Part shown: piece after piece, positions 17,102-27,153 of the stretch
Layout of the letters: each line of letters starts with the position of its first letter
How positions within the stretch are numbered: the stretch's first letter is position 1
From: Candidatus Neomicrothrix sp. UBA6944
Lineage (GTDB): Bacteria; Actinomycetota; Acidimicrobiia; Acidimicrobiales; Poriferisodalaceae
Assembly: GCA_002448715.1 (NCBI GenBank)
Contig: DJZU01000095.1
Coordinates: forward strand, 1 to 64,000
DNA: 64,000 nt
Direction: 5' to 3'
Made by a program: the position numbers and the translations under genes
Notes under the pieces: generated by a model
The model's input: only the letters and a program-made list of their open reading frames with translations
Databases searched by the model: none
Told to the model about the DNA's origin: nothing

Positions 17102-19126
17102 ATGACTTCCTCGCATCGCGTCATTTTCACACCAAGTGGTATTGAAGCTACGGCACCTGAGGGCGCCAAAGTGTTAGATGTTGCTCGCGAGGCCGGCGTT
17201 GACCTCGATAGCGTTTGTGGCGGCCGGGGAGTTTGCGGACGGTGTCAGGTAGTTCCGTCCTTCGGGGCATTTGCTAAATGGTCGCTAACGCCAACACCGG
17301 AAGACCTCAACGACGCGAACGATACCGAACTGAACTATCGGGGACGACGGCCCTTGCTTCCCAACGGACGTTTGGGGTGTCAAGCACGGTTACGCGGATC
17401 GGTTGTTCTCGATGTCCCACCCGGTAGCCAACTCCATGCTCCGATTATTCGCAAAGAGATCAATCTCAGTGAAATGACCCTGGATCCCGCATCGACGCTG
17501 CACGTTGTCCAACTAGATCCAAGTGAAACTAAGGAGACAGACCGGCTCACCGCCGTGATTGAATCCTTGCGCCGCGAGTGGCAGCTGGTGCCCGATGAAA
17601 TAAAGGAAGGATGCGATGAACTCCTCAGGCACATGGGTCCCGAGCATGGGGAAGCGGTCACGGTTCATTTGCGCCACTCCCCCAGCGGGACCGCACTCGA
17701 GAATATTCGGTTGGGCGCTTCCCTCGAGAACCTGGGAATAGCGATCGATATCGGCTCGACAACGATTGCCGGTCATCTGATAGATCTCAGCAGCGGCGAG
17801 GTTCGCAGTAGCGGCGGCTTGATGAACCAACAGATTCGGCTTGGAGAGGACCTTATGAGCCGGGTGAGCTATGTGATGATGAATGAGGATGGAGCTGCAA
17901 ACCTCCGCTCACTAGCACGGGAGTCCGTGGCACAACTGGTCGTTGAACTGGCCGAACGAGCATCATGCTCGCTTTCAGACATCACTGAAATAGTGCTGGT
18001 TGGCAATCCGATAATGCATCACTCATATCTCGGCTTCGACGTTGTTCCTCTGGGGCAAATGCCATTCGAGTTAGCAACGGAATCAGCAGTGGATCTACCC
18101 GCCGCTGACCTAGAGATTCCGGCACCCGCAGCGCGGGCGTATTTCGCGCCATGTATAGCTGGCCATGTAGGAGCGGATTCTGCTGCTGCGATCTTGGCAG
18201 AGGGCACACATACGGCACGACGGCGTCAACTTCTGGTAGATGTTGGTACCAACGCCGAAATCGTTTACGGCAACGCAGACCTTATCTTGGCAGCGTCCAG
18301 CCCTACCGGTCCGGCATTCGAGGGCGCCCAAATTACTCATGGGCAGCGGGCAACGACGGGCGCCATTGAGAGAGTCCGAATCGATCGACAGACTCTCGAG
18401 CCGAGATTCAAGGTGATTGGTTGTGAATATTGGTCGGATGACCCCAATTTCACCGGCACACTCCCAGCGTCGGGGGTTACTGGTATTTGTGGCTCCGGCA
18501 TAATTGAGATCGTCGGCGAGTTGTTCCTGAGTGGATTAATGACATCTGATGGCACTTTGCTTGACAGCAGATCGTTAACGTCGCGAGTCGTTGCGGATGA
18601 TAGGACCTTCTCATTTGTTTTACACGAGCCCGGGCAAGGTAACAGGGAACAACGAATCGTCATTACACAAAATGATGTAAGAGCCATTCAGCTTGCTAAG
18701 GCGGCCCTGCGAGCAGGTATTGATCTCCTGTTAGAGCACGCCGGTGGCAAACCTCCGCAGGACATCCGGCTCGCGGGAGCCTTCGGCTCTCAGATTGACC
18801 CGCTATATGCCATGGTTTTAGGTCTCATTCCAGATTGCGAGCTGGATGAGGTGCGAGCGGTCGGAAACGCCGCTGGCAGCGGCGCTGCTCGTTTGCTCCT
18901 ATCTCTGGAGGAAAGAAGGCGCATCGAACGAATCGTCCAGCATGTAGAAAAGATTGAAACAGCAACGGAATCGCGCTTTCAGGAGCTTTTCGTGGATGCG
19001 ATGGCGTTTCCCCATGCGATCGCACCGACGCCGAATCTAGCCAAATCAGTGGAACTGCCCATCTCTCCTCTAACGTCTACGCCAGGCCGCCGCAATTCCA
19101 GACGGCGCGGCCGGCGAAAGGAATAG
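17102..19126 (+). CDS. Corrinoid reductive activator (RACo-like, 2Fe-2S plus ASKHA)
   Basis: A 674-aa protein with a plant-type [2Fe-2S] ferredoxin domain at the N-terminus (C39, C45, C48 in SVCGGRGVCGRCQV and a later Cys in RLGCQAR), a linker, then an ASKHA-fold ATPase: AIDIGSTTIAGHLID, VGNPIMHHSYLG, GQRATTGAIERV and LAGAFGSQI. This is the layout of RACo and similar DUF4445 proteins that use ATP and an iron-sulfur centre to reduce inactive cob(II)alamin back to cob(I)alamin. It differs from methanogen RamA, which carries 4Fe-4S clusters at the C-terminus. The C-terminus ends in a basic SRRRGRRKE tail. Confidence 0.9.
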   Translation: MTSSHRVIFTPSGIEATAPEGAKVLDVAREAGVDLDSVCGGRGVCGRCQVVPSFGAFAKWSLTPTPEDLNDANDTELNYRGRRPLLPNGRLGCQARLRGSVVLDVPPGSQLHAPIIRKEINLSEMTLDPASTLHVVQLDPSETKETDRLTAVIESLRREWQLVPDEIKEGCDELLRHMGPEHGEAVTVHLRHSPSGTALENIRLGASLENLGIAIDIGSTTIAGHLIDLSSGEVRSSGGLMNQQIRLGEDLMSRVSYVMMNEDGAANLRSLARESVAQLVVELAERASCSLSDITEIVLVGNPIMHHSYLGFDVVPLGQMPFELATESAVDLPAADLEIPAPAARAYFAPCIAGHVGADSAAAILAEGTHTARRRQLLVDVGTNAEIVYGNADLILAASSPTGPAFEGAQITHGQRATTGAIERVRIDRQTLEPRFKVIGCEYWSDDPNFTGTLPASGVTGICGSGIIEIVGELFLSGLMTSDGTLLDSRSLTSRVVADDRTFSFVLHEPGQGNREQRIVITQNDVRAIQLAKAALRAGIDLLLEHAGGKPPQDIRLAGAFGSQIDPLYAMVLGLIPDCELDEVRAVGNAAGSGAARLLLSLEERRRIERIVQHVEKIETATESRFQELFVDAMAFPHAIAPTPNLAKSVELPISPLTSTPGRRNSRRRGRRKE

Positions 19127-19130
19127 TCCA

Positions 19131-20657
19131 GTGGCTAGCCGGAGATCAGGTGGAAGAAGTGCTCGACGAGCTATGCGAGAAGACCGTCTCCCGGTTGGGA
19201 AACCTTTTCTGGAGAGGCGACTCGAACCAGTCGAGGTACTCGATGAGCAAGGCCTCCAACAAATTGAGGCAAATGCAGAGACCATTCTTAGTGAAATCGG
19301 TATCGCCTTCCAGGACTTCCCGGAAGCACTGGAATTGTGGAAATCTGCCGGGGCTCAAGTTGAAGGCGATTTAGTCAAATTTCCGCCGGGCCTCTGTCGT
19401 TCCTTAGTACAGAACTCCGCGCCAGCCGAATTCGTCCAGGTCGCACGAAATCCGGATCGGTCAGCGCATATAGGCGGTAAAAGCACCGTCTTCGCTCCAA
19501 ATTATGGTTCGCCGTTTGTAACTGACCTTGATAGTGGCCGCCGCTACGCCACCCTGGACGACTTCGAGAACGTGGTCAAACTCACCTACCAGTTGCCGCA
19601 TCTGCATCACAGCGGCGGGACGGTCGTGGAACCCGTCGATATACCAGTCAACAAGCGACATCTTGACATGGTGTATTCACACCTTAAATACAGCGATAAA
19701 CCGCTGATGGGATCGGTGACAGCGCCGGCTCGTGCTGCTGACTCGATTGAGCTTTGTCGACTTGCTTTTGGCGGAGATCTGGACGACCGAACGGTGCTCA
19801 CTAGCTTAATTAATGCGTCGTCTCCGCTGCGTTGGGACGCAACTATGTTGGGCGCGGCGAAGGTCTACGCGGAACACAACCAAGCCTGTATCGTTTCGCC
19901 TTTCATTTTGGCCGGCGCTATGTCGCCCGTCACAGTCGCCGGTTTAGCTGCGCAGGCGCTTGCTGAGGCACTTTCGGGTATGGCATTTTGCCAACTGGTT
20001 CGGCCTGGAGCGCCAGTAATTTTCGGCACCTTCGCCTCTTCTATGTCAATGGCAACGGGAGCGCCAACCTTTGGAACAGCTGAGGGAGGTTTGGCGATAT
20101 ATGTGATGGCAGCGCTGGCACGCCGCGTTGGAGTCCCATTCCGTTCAGGGGGGATGCTGACGTCATCCAAGTCGCCGGATGCCCAGGCGGCGTACGAGTC
20201 TTTAGCCACGCTCCTCCCCACGATGCAAGCCGGAGTTCACTTTGTGCTTCACGCCGCTGGATGGATCGAAGGGGGTCTTGCCCTCAGCTACGAAAAACTA
20301 ATTCTCGATGCCGATCAATTGGGAATGATGGAGGTATATGCCAACGGTGTTGATATGACCGAAAATGGTCAGGCGCTCGACGCATTTCGCACCAACACGC
20401 ATGGCGACCACTTTCTGGGTAACGCCCACACCTTGCAGAATTTCGAATCTGCGTTTTACCGGTCGACAACAGCGGACAGTAATAGTTATGAGCAGTGGGT
20501 TGAGGAGGGTGAACTGACCTCGGCTCAACGGGCGAATGACACTTGGAAGCAAATGCTTAGGGACTATAACGAACCTGGGCTCGATGAAGATGCGGACCAG
20601 GCGATGCGTGAATACATGACCCGTAGGAAAAGTGAAGAGCCAGATGAGATCGGCTAG
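19131..20657 (+). CDS. MttB-superfamily methyltransferase (non-pyrrolysine)
   Basis: A 508-aa TIM-barrel methyltransferase of the trimethylamine methyltransferase family (COG5598). The frame is uninterrupted, so there is no in-frame amber codon and no pyrrolysine; such members include the glycine betaine methyltransferase MtgB and related enzymes acting on quaternary amines. Family segments seen include EILSEIGIAF, GGTVVEPVDIPV, SPLRWDATML and FGTFASSMSMATGAPTFGTAEG. A GTG start four bases after the activator stop, with AAAGGA upstream, makes it the last gene of the operon. A choline-dehydrogenase-like gene and a dimethylglycine-type dehydrogenase nearby make glycine betaine a good candidate, but other quaternary amines are possible. 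Confidence 0.9.
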   Translation: MASRRSGGRSARRAMREDRLPVGKPFLERRLEPVEVLDEQGLQQIEANAETILSEIGIAFQDFPEALELWKSAGAQVEGDLVKFPPGLCRSLVQNSAPAEFVQVARNPDRSAHIGGKSTVFAPNYGSPFVTDLDSGRRYATLDDFENVVKLTYQLPHLHHSGGTVVEPVDIPVNKRHLDMVYSHLKYSDKPLMGSVTAPARAADSIELCRLAFGGDLDDRTVLTSLINASSPLRWDATMLGAAKVYAEHNQACIVSPFILAGAMSPVTVAGLAAQALAEALSGMAFCQLVRPGAPVIFGTFASSMSMATGAPTFGTAEGGLAIYVMAALARRVGVPFRSGGMLTSSKSPDAQAAYESLATLLPTMQAGVHFVLHAAGWIEGGLALSYEKLILDADQLGMMEVYANGVDMTENGQALDAFRTNTHGDHFLGNAHTLQNFESAFYRSTTADSNSYEQWVEEGELTSAQRANDTWKQMLRDYNEPGLDEDADQAMREYMTRRKSEEPDEIG

Positions 20658-21497
20658 CTAGCCGGCAACAACCGCAATCGTTCCCACTACAGCAAACAAA
20701 ATGCCCACGCATTGCCACTTCGTGACGACGTCTCTATACACGGCGCTGCCGACGGCGACAGTAAAAATAGGAAAGATAGCCACGGCCGTAACGGTCGCTA
20801 GTGGATCAAATCGGAGCCCCTGGAATAACGCCACACTCGCCGCCCCGGCGCAGACACCAGCTAAAACGCCTTTTGCTCTGGTTCCAGATGGCGGAAATGT
20901 CTGCGCTCCTGCCATCAGCGCTAGAGGAACCATTACGAAGTAAGCAGCGACTCTTTGGCCGGCGATAGCTATGGGACCCGCTAGGGAGTCGACGTCAAGC
21001 AGTACAGCTTGTCCGACCCCGTAACCAACACCGGACAGGAGACCCCATTTGAGACCTACGACAATACTCCTTCCACCGAATGCCTCCTTGGCAGCGAGCA
21101 TCAGCCCAACTAGGGCAATGAAGACACCCATGCTTGAAAGCATCGATACATCTAACCTTCGCGTTAATGCCCAAAAAAAAGGAATCAATACCGAGAACAC
21201 GGCCGCAACTGGCGCCACGACGGCGGACGAGGCACGGTTAAGCCCCAAGTAGTAGCAACATAGGCCTGTAGCAAAACCGAGACCCGAGATGACACCTAAG
21301 ACGATTGCAGAGCCGCGGATCTGTCCAGGCCAAAGAACCAGCGTCCCGAGAACCGCCAGCGCGGCAAATAGCTGAAGTGTTAAAGCGGTCGTAATGGGCG
21401 ACGAACGCGGGGTGATGCGTCGCCCGAACAGGTCGGACAGGCCTATCAACGCAGCCGCGGATAGCCCTAGGACTGCCCCGATCATCGATTCGCGCAC
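20658..21497 (-). CDS. EamA/DMT-family transporter
   Basis: A 279-aa membrane protein with about ten hydrophobic segments in two EamA repeats, typical of drug/metabolite transporters. Its stop codon starts at the base directly after the MttB stop, so the two genes are convergent with no gap. The substrate cannot be read from sequence. Its position between the methyltransferase and the choline-dehydrogenase-like gene suggests import or export of a methylated amine or product, which is inference. Confidence 0.85.
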   Translation of the reverse strand: MRESMIGAVLGLSAAALIGLSDLFGRRITPRSSPITTALTLQLFAALAVLGTLVLWPGQIRGSAIVLGVISGLGFATGLCCYYLGLNRASSAVVAPVAAVFSVLIPFFWALTRRLDVSMLSSMGVFIALVGLMLAAKEAFGGRSIVVGLKWGLLSGVGYGVGQAVLLDVDSLAGPIAIAGQRVAAYFVMVPLALMAGAQTFPPSGTRAKGVLAGVCAGAASVALFQGLRFDPLATVTAVAIFPIFTVAVGSAVYRDVVTKWQCVGILFAVVGTIAVVAG

Positions 21498-21558
21498 CGA
21501 CTAGTCACTTTTGCGAGGATACGCTGCAGCGAGACCAACGGCGCATGAAGGCAGCTTG

Positions 21559-23250
21559 ATGACCGCTCAAGAAGCTACGAACGTAGAGGAAATGTTCGAT
21601 TTCATAATTTTGGGCGGTGGGTCGGCCGGTTGCGCTCTAGCGAACCGTTTGAGTGAAGAGCCCGCCAACAAAGTCCTGCTCCTCGAAGCAGGACGACCGG
21701 ACTATCTGTGGGATTTGTTTATTCATATGCCTGCTGGCTTCTCATTTCCCCTCGGTTCGCGGTTCTACGACTGGATCTACGAAACGGAGCCCGAACCCCA
21801 TCTGAACCAGCGGAGGGTTTTCCATGCGCGTGGGAAGGTGTTAGGTGGCAGCTCAAGTATTAACGGGATGATCTTTCAAAGGGGAAATCCGCTCGATATG
21901 GAACGCTGGTCGACAGCGCCGGGAATGAGCAGCTGGAGCTACGCTCACACGCTCCCCTATTTCAAGAAGCTCGAAAGCTGTTTAGCTGGCGGCGATCAAT
22001 GGCGTGGAGACGACGGCCCACTTAAGCTAGAGCGCGGTCCCGCGAACAACGAGCTATTCGAATCGTTCTTCCGTGCCTGCCAACAGGCAGGCCATAGCCT
22101 GACCACAGACGTCAACGGCTTCCGGCAAGAGGGATTCGCCGCATTTGATCGGAATGTTTATAGAGGGCGCCGCTTGAGTGCTGCCCGCGCATACCTTCAC
22201 CCCGTTCTCAACCGCCTTAATTTGACCGTCCAGACTCGGGCCCACGTCGAACGTCTGATCATGACTCAAGGAAAGGTGGTTGGCGTTGAGACACATGAAC
22301 GCGCAATCTTGGGTTCGCGGGGTAAATCAAAGAAATATTTTGCCCAAACGGTGATCTGCTGTGCCGGGGCGATCAACACGCCTCACCTACTTCAACTGAG
22401 CGGGATAGGCCCCACTAGCGTGCTCGAACCGGCGGGCATAACAGTTCGCCATGATTTACCCGGTGTGGGTGAAAATCTCCAAGATCATCTAGAGGTCTAC
22501 GTCCAGCACGCTGCCGTGAAACCAATTACGCAGCAACCAAACCTGTCGCGGTGGCGTCGCCCGTGGATTGGCTTGCAGTGGTTGATGCGGCGTGGGCCCG
22601 CGGCAACGAATCATTTTGAAGCGGGCGGTTTCATTCGCTCGTCGACGCAGGTCGCTTACCCAAACGTGATGATTCACTTTCTCCCGCTAGCGGTTCGATA
22701 TGACGGCACGGTTGCAGCTGCGCCTCACGGATTTCAGCTTCATGTTGGGCCTATGAACGCTCGCTCGCGGGGCTCGGTGCGCCTCAGGTCCGCTGACACC
22801 TTCACAAAGCCCCAGATCAGCTTCAATTATTTGGACAACGAGGCAGATAGGCGGGACTGGGTCGATGCTGTCAAAACAGCCCGGAATATTTTGGAGCAGC
22901 CAGCTTTGGCGAAAATCAGTGAGGGAGAGTTATCGCCAGGACCTGAGGTTAAGTCCGACGAACAGATTCTCGAATGGGTACGCAGCGATTGTGAAACTGC
23001 CTTGCATCCGTGCGGTACCTCCAAGATGGGTGTTGACAATTTATCCGTGGTGGATCCCCTAACGATGGGCGTACACGGCGTTCCGGGATTAAAGGTGGTC
23101 GATGCGTCCGTGATACCTACAATCACCAATGGCAACATATATGCGCCCACGATGATGATTGCAGAGAAGGCCGCCGATCTTATTTTAGGTAACACGCCGC
23201 TGGAGCCCGAGGCTCCGCCTTATTTTCTTGCCAGCGACGACGAGACTTAA
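21559..23250 (+). CDS. GMC oxidoreductase, choline dehydrogenase-like
   Basis: A 563-aa FAD enzyme of the GMC family. It has the dinucleotide motif FIILGGGSAGCALANRL, GMC signature 1 (GKVLGGSSSINGMIFQRG), signature 2 (GAINTPHLLQLSGIGP) and the C-terminal catalytic region ALHPCGTSKMG and VVDASVIPTITNGN. The HPCGT motif and overall length are those of BetA-type choline dehydrogenases, which oxidise choline to betaine aldehyde and sometimes on to glycine betaine. No betaine aldehyde dehydrogenase is in the window. Other primary alcohols are possible substrates. The ATG at 21559, with GAAGG upstream, is preferred over 21511. Confidence 0.85.
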   Translation: MTAQEATNVEEMFDFIILGGGSAGCALANRLSEEPANKVLLLEAGRPDYLWDLFIHMPAGFSFPLGSRFYDWIYETEPEPHLNQRRVFHARGKVLGGSSSINGMIFQRGNPLDMERWSTAPGMSSWSYAHTLPYFKKLESCLAGGDQWRGDDGPLKLERGPANNELFESFFRACQQAGHSLTTDVNGFRQEGFAAFDRNVYRGRRLSAARAYLHPVLNRLNLTVQTRAHVERLIMTQGKVVGVETHERAILGSRGKSKKYFAQTVICCAGAINTPHLLQLSGIGPTSVLEPAGITVRHDLPGVGENLQDHLEVYVQHAAVKPITQQPNLSRWRRPWIGLQWLMRRGPAATNHFEAGGFIRSSTQVAYPNVMIHFLPLAVRYDGTVAAAPHGFQLHVGPMNARSRGSVRLRSADTFTKPQISFNYLDNEADRRDWVDAVKTARNILEQPALAKISEGELSPGPEVKSDEQILEWVRSDCETALHPCGTSKMGVDNLSVVDPLTMGVHGVPGLKVVDASVIPTITNGNIYAPTMMIAEKAADLILGNTPLEPEAPPYFLASDDET

Positions 23251-24476
23251 GACCGGTCGCGGCTAAACATCTCCGACACCATTCGCGACGCCCGCAAAGG
23301 GAAAGGTATGAACGGGGTTTGTTTCTCAAGGGCGGGGGCACTGTGGAAGATGACCCGATACAGCAGATAGAGCGTCATGGTGGCGAAGGTAATCAGTGGG
23401 AAATAGAAATATGCCTTGATGTCGATCCCCAGCAACAGACCTGCAATTAGCGGTCCAAGAAACGACCCAAGCCCGTGAACACGGATTAAAAGGGCTGCCG
23501 CCGCTGTACGTTCTTGCTGCTGAAGCCAATCGTTTGTGTAGGCCACCGACATCGAATACAGAGGAAGTGCCAGGCCGCCAAGGAGAAAGAGGCATAACAG
23601 GGAAGTGAGATTTCGCCCGTCAAGTTGACTTACAACGAGACAACTCGCTGTAGCACCCAAGGCACAGATCATCATCACTCCGCGTCGAGGGACTCGATCG
23701 GAGAGTCGACCTAGCGGAATTTGGAGTACGACTGAGCCGGCAAGCGGCGCGCCGACAAAGTTGGCTATTTGCACAGGGGTCCATCCTTGGGTTGAGCCAT
23801 AGACCGGTCCAAGCCCAACTAGCGTCCCTAGAGTCATACCTGATAGCCCACAGATCACCAGTCCGGTAGGCACTACCGAATGAAGCCGGCTAAATGTTAT
23901 TGGCTCAGGGATCCCGGTCGGAGCTGCTGCTCTCTTCGATAGAGCGACGGGCACGAGAGACATCGAAACCAAAATGGATGCAACGGCGAAGAGTGTGAAC
24001 TCTGTGACGGTGGCTAATCCAATGGAGTATTGGCCGAGCATGGTGGCAGCAACTGCGATCACCATGTAGGAGCTCAGAAGCCCGCCCCGGTTGGAGTTAT
24101 CGGCAAAGTCGTTCAACCAGGATTCGGCAACAACGTAGAGGGCTGCCACACACACTCCAAAAGTTAGACGGCAGATGCCCCAACCCCAAGGAGATATCCA
24201 GATGCCCTGGAGCAACACAATTGTCGATGCCAGGGACGCCAATCCAGCAAACGTTCTGATGTGGCCTACTGAATCGAGTGATTTCCCCACATAGCGTGTA
24301 CCGAGAACGAAGCCCGCGTAGTAAGCCGTCATCACGAGGGCTGTCGTGGTGGGGCCGAAACCCTCGATCTCAGCCCGTAACCCCAGCAGAGGCCTCTGCA
24401 GACCTACTCCTGCCTGGAGAAGCGCAATTCCGAGAAACAAAGACCATGCGGTGCTTCCTGGTCTCATGCCATTCAT
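23247..24476 (-). CDS. MFS transporter
   Basis: A 409-aa major facilitator protein with about twelve hydrophobic segments. The loop between segments 2 and 3 contains GTRYVGKSLDSVGHIR, a weak version of the MFS motif A, with a related LGRLSDRVPRRG in the second half. It resembles YcaD/UMF1-like carriers. The stop overlaps the GMC gene by four bases (convergent). It is downstream of the formate dehydrogenase genes on the same strand, with a 68-base gap. The substrate is unknown. Confidence 0.85.
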   Translation of the reverse strand: MNGMRPGSTAWSLFLGIALLQAGVGLQRPLLGLRAEIEGFGPTTTALVMTAYYAGFVLGTRYVGKSLDSVGHIRTFAGLASLASTIVLLQGIWISPWGWGICRLTFGVCVAALYVVAESWLNDFADNSNRGGLLSSYMVIAVAATMLGQYSIGLATVTEFTLFAVASILVSMSLVPVALSKRAAAPTGIPEPITFSRLHSVVPTGLVICGLSGMTLGTLVGLGPVYGSTQGWTPVQIANFVGAPLAGSVVLQIPLGRLSDRVPRRGVMMICALGATASCLVVSQLDGRNLTSLLCLFLLGGLALPLYSMSVAYTNDWLQQQERTAAAALLIRVHGLGSFLGPLIAGLLLGIDIKAYFYFPLITFATMTLYLLYRVIFHSAPALEKQTPFIPFPLRASRMVSEMFSRDRS

Positions 24477-24544
24477 AGGGAACTTAAAACCTCAGTGTCT
24501 GGGCGTGGTGTGCAAGTATGACCAATTAAGCGCCAGGCGCAAAG

Positions 24545-25420
24545 CTATTTTGCAGACTGCTCTGAGTCAGAAGAGGGCGCTCGATATACCGGTGCTTGGA
24601 CGTACTGCCAACCAAAACGCCCTTTGACGCATAAGTGCCCTGAAGTTACTGAATGATCCGCTGGGGATGTGACCTTTACGATCTGGTTGTCTTGGGTGTG
24701 AAGCTCGAGAGTGCACCCAACGCCGCAATATGAGCAGATTGTTTCGGTGACGGACTGCTCTTCTGGTCGCCAGTTCGCAGCTTCGCGCATGTCGAACTCG
24801 GTCTTAAATTGAAGAGCATTGGTGGGACAGACTCCAATGCAGTTTCCGCAGTACACACAGGCCGATTCGGGTAGCGGCACATCGTGTTCCGTCGAGATCT
24901 TCGCGTCGAAACCACGGCCCGCTACGGCGATAGCGAAGGTGAACTGAGCGTCATCACCGCACGCTTCGACACACTTGTAGCAGAGAACGCATCGCTCGTA
25001 GGCGCGAACGAATAAGTCGTCTTCTACTTTCGGCGGTGTAGTGGTTTTAACTGGATCCGTGTAGCGATCGCTGTCAGCACCGTAATCACTGATTAATTCC
25101 TGAAGGTTGTCACTCTGGCTGAGGTCATTTGCGCTGTCGAGGAGCTCTAGAACCATGCGTCGATTTTCTCGAACCCGATCTGTGTTGGTCTTAACGGCGG
25201 CGCCATCTTCACACGTACGCGAGCAGGCGGGAATCAGCGTTCTAGCTCCTTCGGCTTCGACAACGCACAGACGGCATACGTTTACTGGAGTGAGATTCTC
25301 AGCCCAGCAAAGTGTTGGAATTTCGATGTTCATGGACTGTGCGGCCTCAAGAATAGTGGTGCCTTCAGGAACAGTTATTAGTTGGTCATCAATGTGTAAT
25401 GAGACTGATTTGTTGCTCAC
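24545..25420 (-). CDS. Formate dehydrogenase Fe-S subunit (NuoG-like, with the MoPterin 4Fe-4S domain)
   Basis: A 291-aa iron-sulfur protein. Residues 5-80 are a [2Fe-2S] ferredoxin domain (C38, C49, C52, C66), residues about 135-205 a two-cluster 4Fe-4S domain (CVLCYKCVEAC and CVYCGNCIGVCP). The C-terminal about 60 residues are the [4Fe-4S] domain that normally opens a molybdopterin formate dehydrogenase catalytic subunit (ICSYCGVGCTLELH ... GHLCVKGRFGWQYVQ). In a standard FdhA/FdsA chain the catalytic body follows this point; here the chain stops about 14 residues later and the body is encoded separately upstream. It overlaps the NuoEF-like gene by four bases. It should carry electrons between the molybdenum and flavin subunits. 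Confidence 0.85.
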   Translation of the reverse strand: MSNKSVSLHIDDQLITVPEGTTILEAAQSMNIEIPTLCWAENLTPVNVCRLCVVEAEGARTLIPACSRTCEDGAAVKTNTDRVRENRRMVLELLDSANDLSQSDNLQELISDYGADSDRYTDPVKTTTPPKVEDDLFVRAYERCVLCYKCVEACGDDAQFTFAIAVAGRGFDAKISTEHDVPLPESACVYCGNCIGVCPTNALQFKTEFDMREAANWRPEEQSVTETICSYCGVGCTLELHTQDNQIVKVTSPADHSVTSGHLCVKGRFGWQYVQAPVYRAPSSDSEQSAK

Positions 25421-27153
25421 GTCTGTACCCCTACTAGCCCCTCTGTGAACGCCGATTGGACGGCTGAGGCTGCGGTGTGGCCAAGTCCGCAGATAGAAGA
25501 GTCGCCCATGACCATAGAAAGATCAGAAAGCAGGACTCTCTCTGATTCGTTCGGTTGAGTACCTCTGATTTGGAGCAACACTTCATGTTGACGCGTTGTG
25601 CCGATTCTGCAGGGGACACATTGCCCACAGGACTCGTCGCGGAAGAACTTCGCTAAACGCACTAACACCGACCAAAGGTCGACGTCTTTGGAAAACACGG
25701 TGACTGCGCCTGAGCCCAGGGTTGCGCCGCGCTCAGCGGTACCCTCGAAGGACAAGGGCAGATCGAGATTCGGGGGTGCTAGGAAGCGGCCCGCTGCTCC
25801 CCCAAGCAAGACCGCCTGGACGTCCTCGATCTGGACCCCTGCGACCTCAAGCAATTCATGTAGTGGAAGCCCGAATGCCGCTTCGTACAAGCCCGGATTG
25901 CCAACGTCGCCCGAGACGCAAAACAGCTTCGTCCCCGGCGAGTTGGGTGTACCGACAGAACGAAACACGTCGACGCCGTAGGTGGCAATGTCCAGCACAT
26001 TGATGAGAGTTTCGGGGTTATTAACAATTGTCGGGCATCCGAAAAGGCCGCTCTCTGTCGGAAACGGGGGTTTGCTCCGCGGTTCGCCGCGAAATCCTTC
26101 AATCGAGTTAAACAGTGCAGTTTCCTCGCCACATATGTATGCACCGGCACCCTGGCGTAGCTCTATATCGAATGTAAAGGCACCATCGTGGACGTTGGCG
26201 CCAAGAAGTCCAGCTTGGTAGGCCTGTTCAATCGCAGATCGAAGCCGTTTTGTAGCTGTTGAGTATTCACCTCTTATGTAAATCCACCCCTTGGTGCAAC
26301 CTGTAGCAAACCCAGCGATTGTCATAGCCTCGATCAGAGCGAACGGATCGTTCTCGATAATCATTCGATCTTTAAAGGTCCCCGGTTCGCTTTCATCGGC
26401 ATTAGCGACGACATATTTTTGACGATGATCGTGGTTGGCTACGGTGCGCCATTTTCGCCCTGTCGGAAAGGCAGCACCTCCGCGTCCGGTAAGACCTGAT
26501 TCTGTGACGAGACGAATAATCTCTTCTTGCCCAACCTCTATTGCCGTTTTGAGCGCCTGATAGCCACCGTGTTCGCGATAAGACCTCAGGCTTTGGGGAT
26601 CAACCAAGCCGAATCGGCGGAGCAGCCGGTTCGCTAACGTAGCGTTGAACTTTTGTTCAGTTTCCCCAGTAGACGCCATGTCAACTGGATCTGAGCTTCT
26701 CGCTTGAATGAATAGAGCCGGAGCGTTCTCGCATTGACCAAGACATGGACCCTCGTGGACGTTTTTCCCTTCCGCTCGCAATTGTTGGGCGTAGCCTGAC
26801 GCATCAGCCAGCGCACAACTCGCATCAACACACACATGATGTCGTGGGCCTGGCATGTCAGGCTCTTCTAGCTCGAAGAGGTCATAGAAAGAGGCAACGC
26901 CGAACGCCTCTGCCGGCGGAACCTGCAGGCTCTCGGCAAGGTAGTTCAAGCCACCTGGAGATATCCAGCCCCTTGACGCGTTGAGGTCGTGCAGTCCCGG
27001 GAGTAAAAGGTGTCGGGCATCGCCAGCGCGTCTGATTCCTCCGAGGACCACCCGTTCGCTCTGTCTGACGACCGGTGGCTGTTCGACGAGCGCGTCTACC
27101 AATGCGCGCTCGTGATCATCGGGTTCTGCATCGCTGAACTTGAGATCAGGCAC
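25417..27153 (-). CDS. Formate dehydrogenase NAD-binding subunit (NuoE-NuoF fusion)
   Basis: A 578-aa fusion. The first about 160 residues are a NuoE-type thioredoxin-fold [2Fe-2S] domain (CVDASC ... CLGQCENAP). The rest is NuoF-like: the GLTGRGGAAFPTGRKW NADH/FMN site, NADESEPGTFKDR, GAGAYICGEETAL, and the SCGQCVPCRIG 4Fe-4S motif with a further Cys in SSICGLGH. It is the diaphorase part that passes electrons from formate oxidation to NAD, as FdsG and FdsB do in soluble NAD-dependent formate dehydrogenases. It overlaps the catalytic subunit gene by eight bases and the Fe-S subunit gene by four, so all three are one transcript. Confidence 0.9.
   Translation of the reverse strand: MPDLKFSDAEPDDHERALVDALVEQPPVVRQSERVVLGGIRRAGDARHLLLPGLHDLNASRGWISPGGLNYLAESLQVPPAEAFGVASFYDLFELEEPDMPGPRHHVCVDASCALADASGYAQQLRAEGKNVHEGPCLGQCENAPALFIQARSSDPVDMASTGETEQKFNATLANRLLRRFGLVDPQSLRSYREHGGYQALKTAIEVGQEEIIRLVTESGLTGRGGAAFPTGRKWRTVANHDHRQKYVVANADESEPGTFKDRMIIENDPFALIEAMTIAGFATGCTKGWIYIRGEYSTATKRLRSAIEQAYQAGLLGANVHDGAFTFDIELRQGAGAYICGEETALFNSIEGFRGEPRSKPPFPTESGLFGCPTIVNNPETLINVLDIATYGVDVFRSVGTPNSPGTKLFCVSGDVGNPGLYEAAFGLPLHELLEVAGVQIEDVQAVLLGGAAGRFLAPPNLDLPLSFEGTAERGATLGSGAVTVFSKDVDLWSVLVRLAKFFRDESCGQCVPCRIGTTRQHEVLLQIRGTQPNESERVLLSDLSMVMGDSSICGLGHTAASAVQSAFTEGLVGVQT

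Noticed and set aside
19131..20657. Pyrrolysine in the MttB-family protein
   Set aside because: The frame has no internal TAG; the only TAG is the terminal stop.
24530..24540. GCGCCAGGCGC as intrinsic terminator of the fdh operon
   Set aside because: The usable stem is only about four pairs with a three-base loop and is followed by a weak TTAATT, not a T run.
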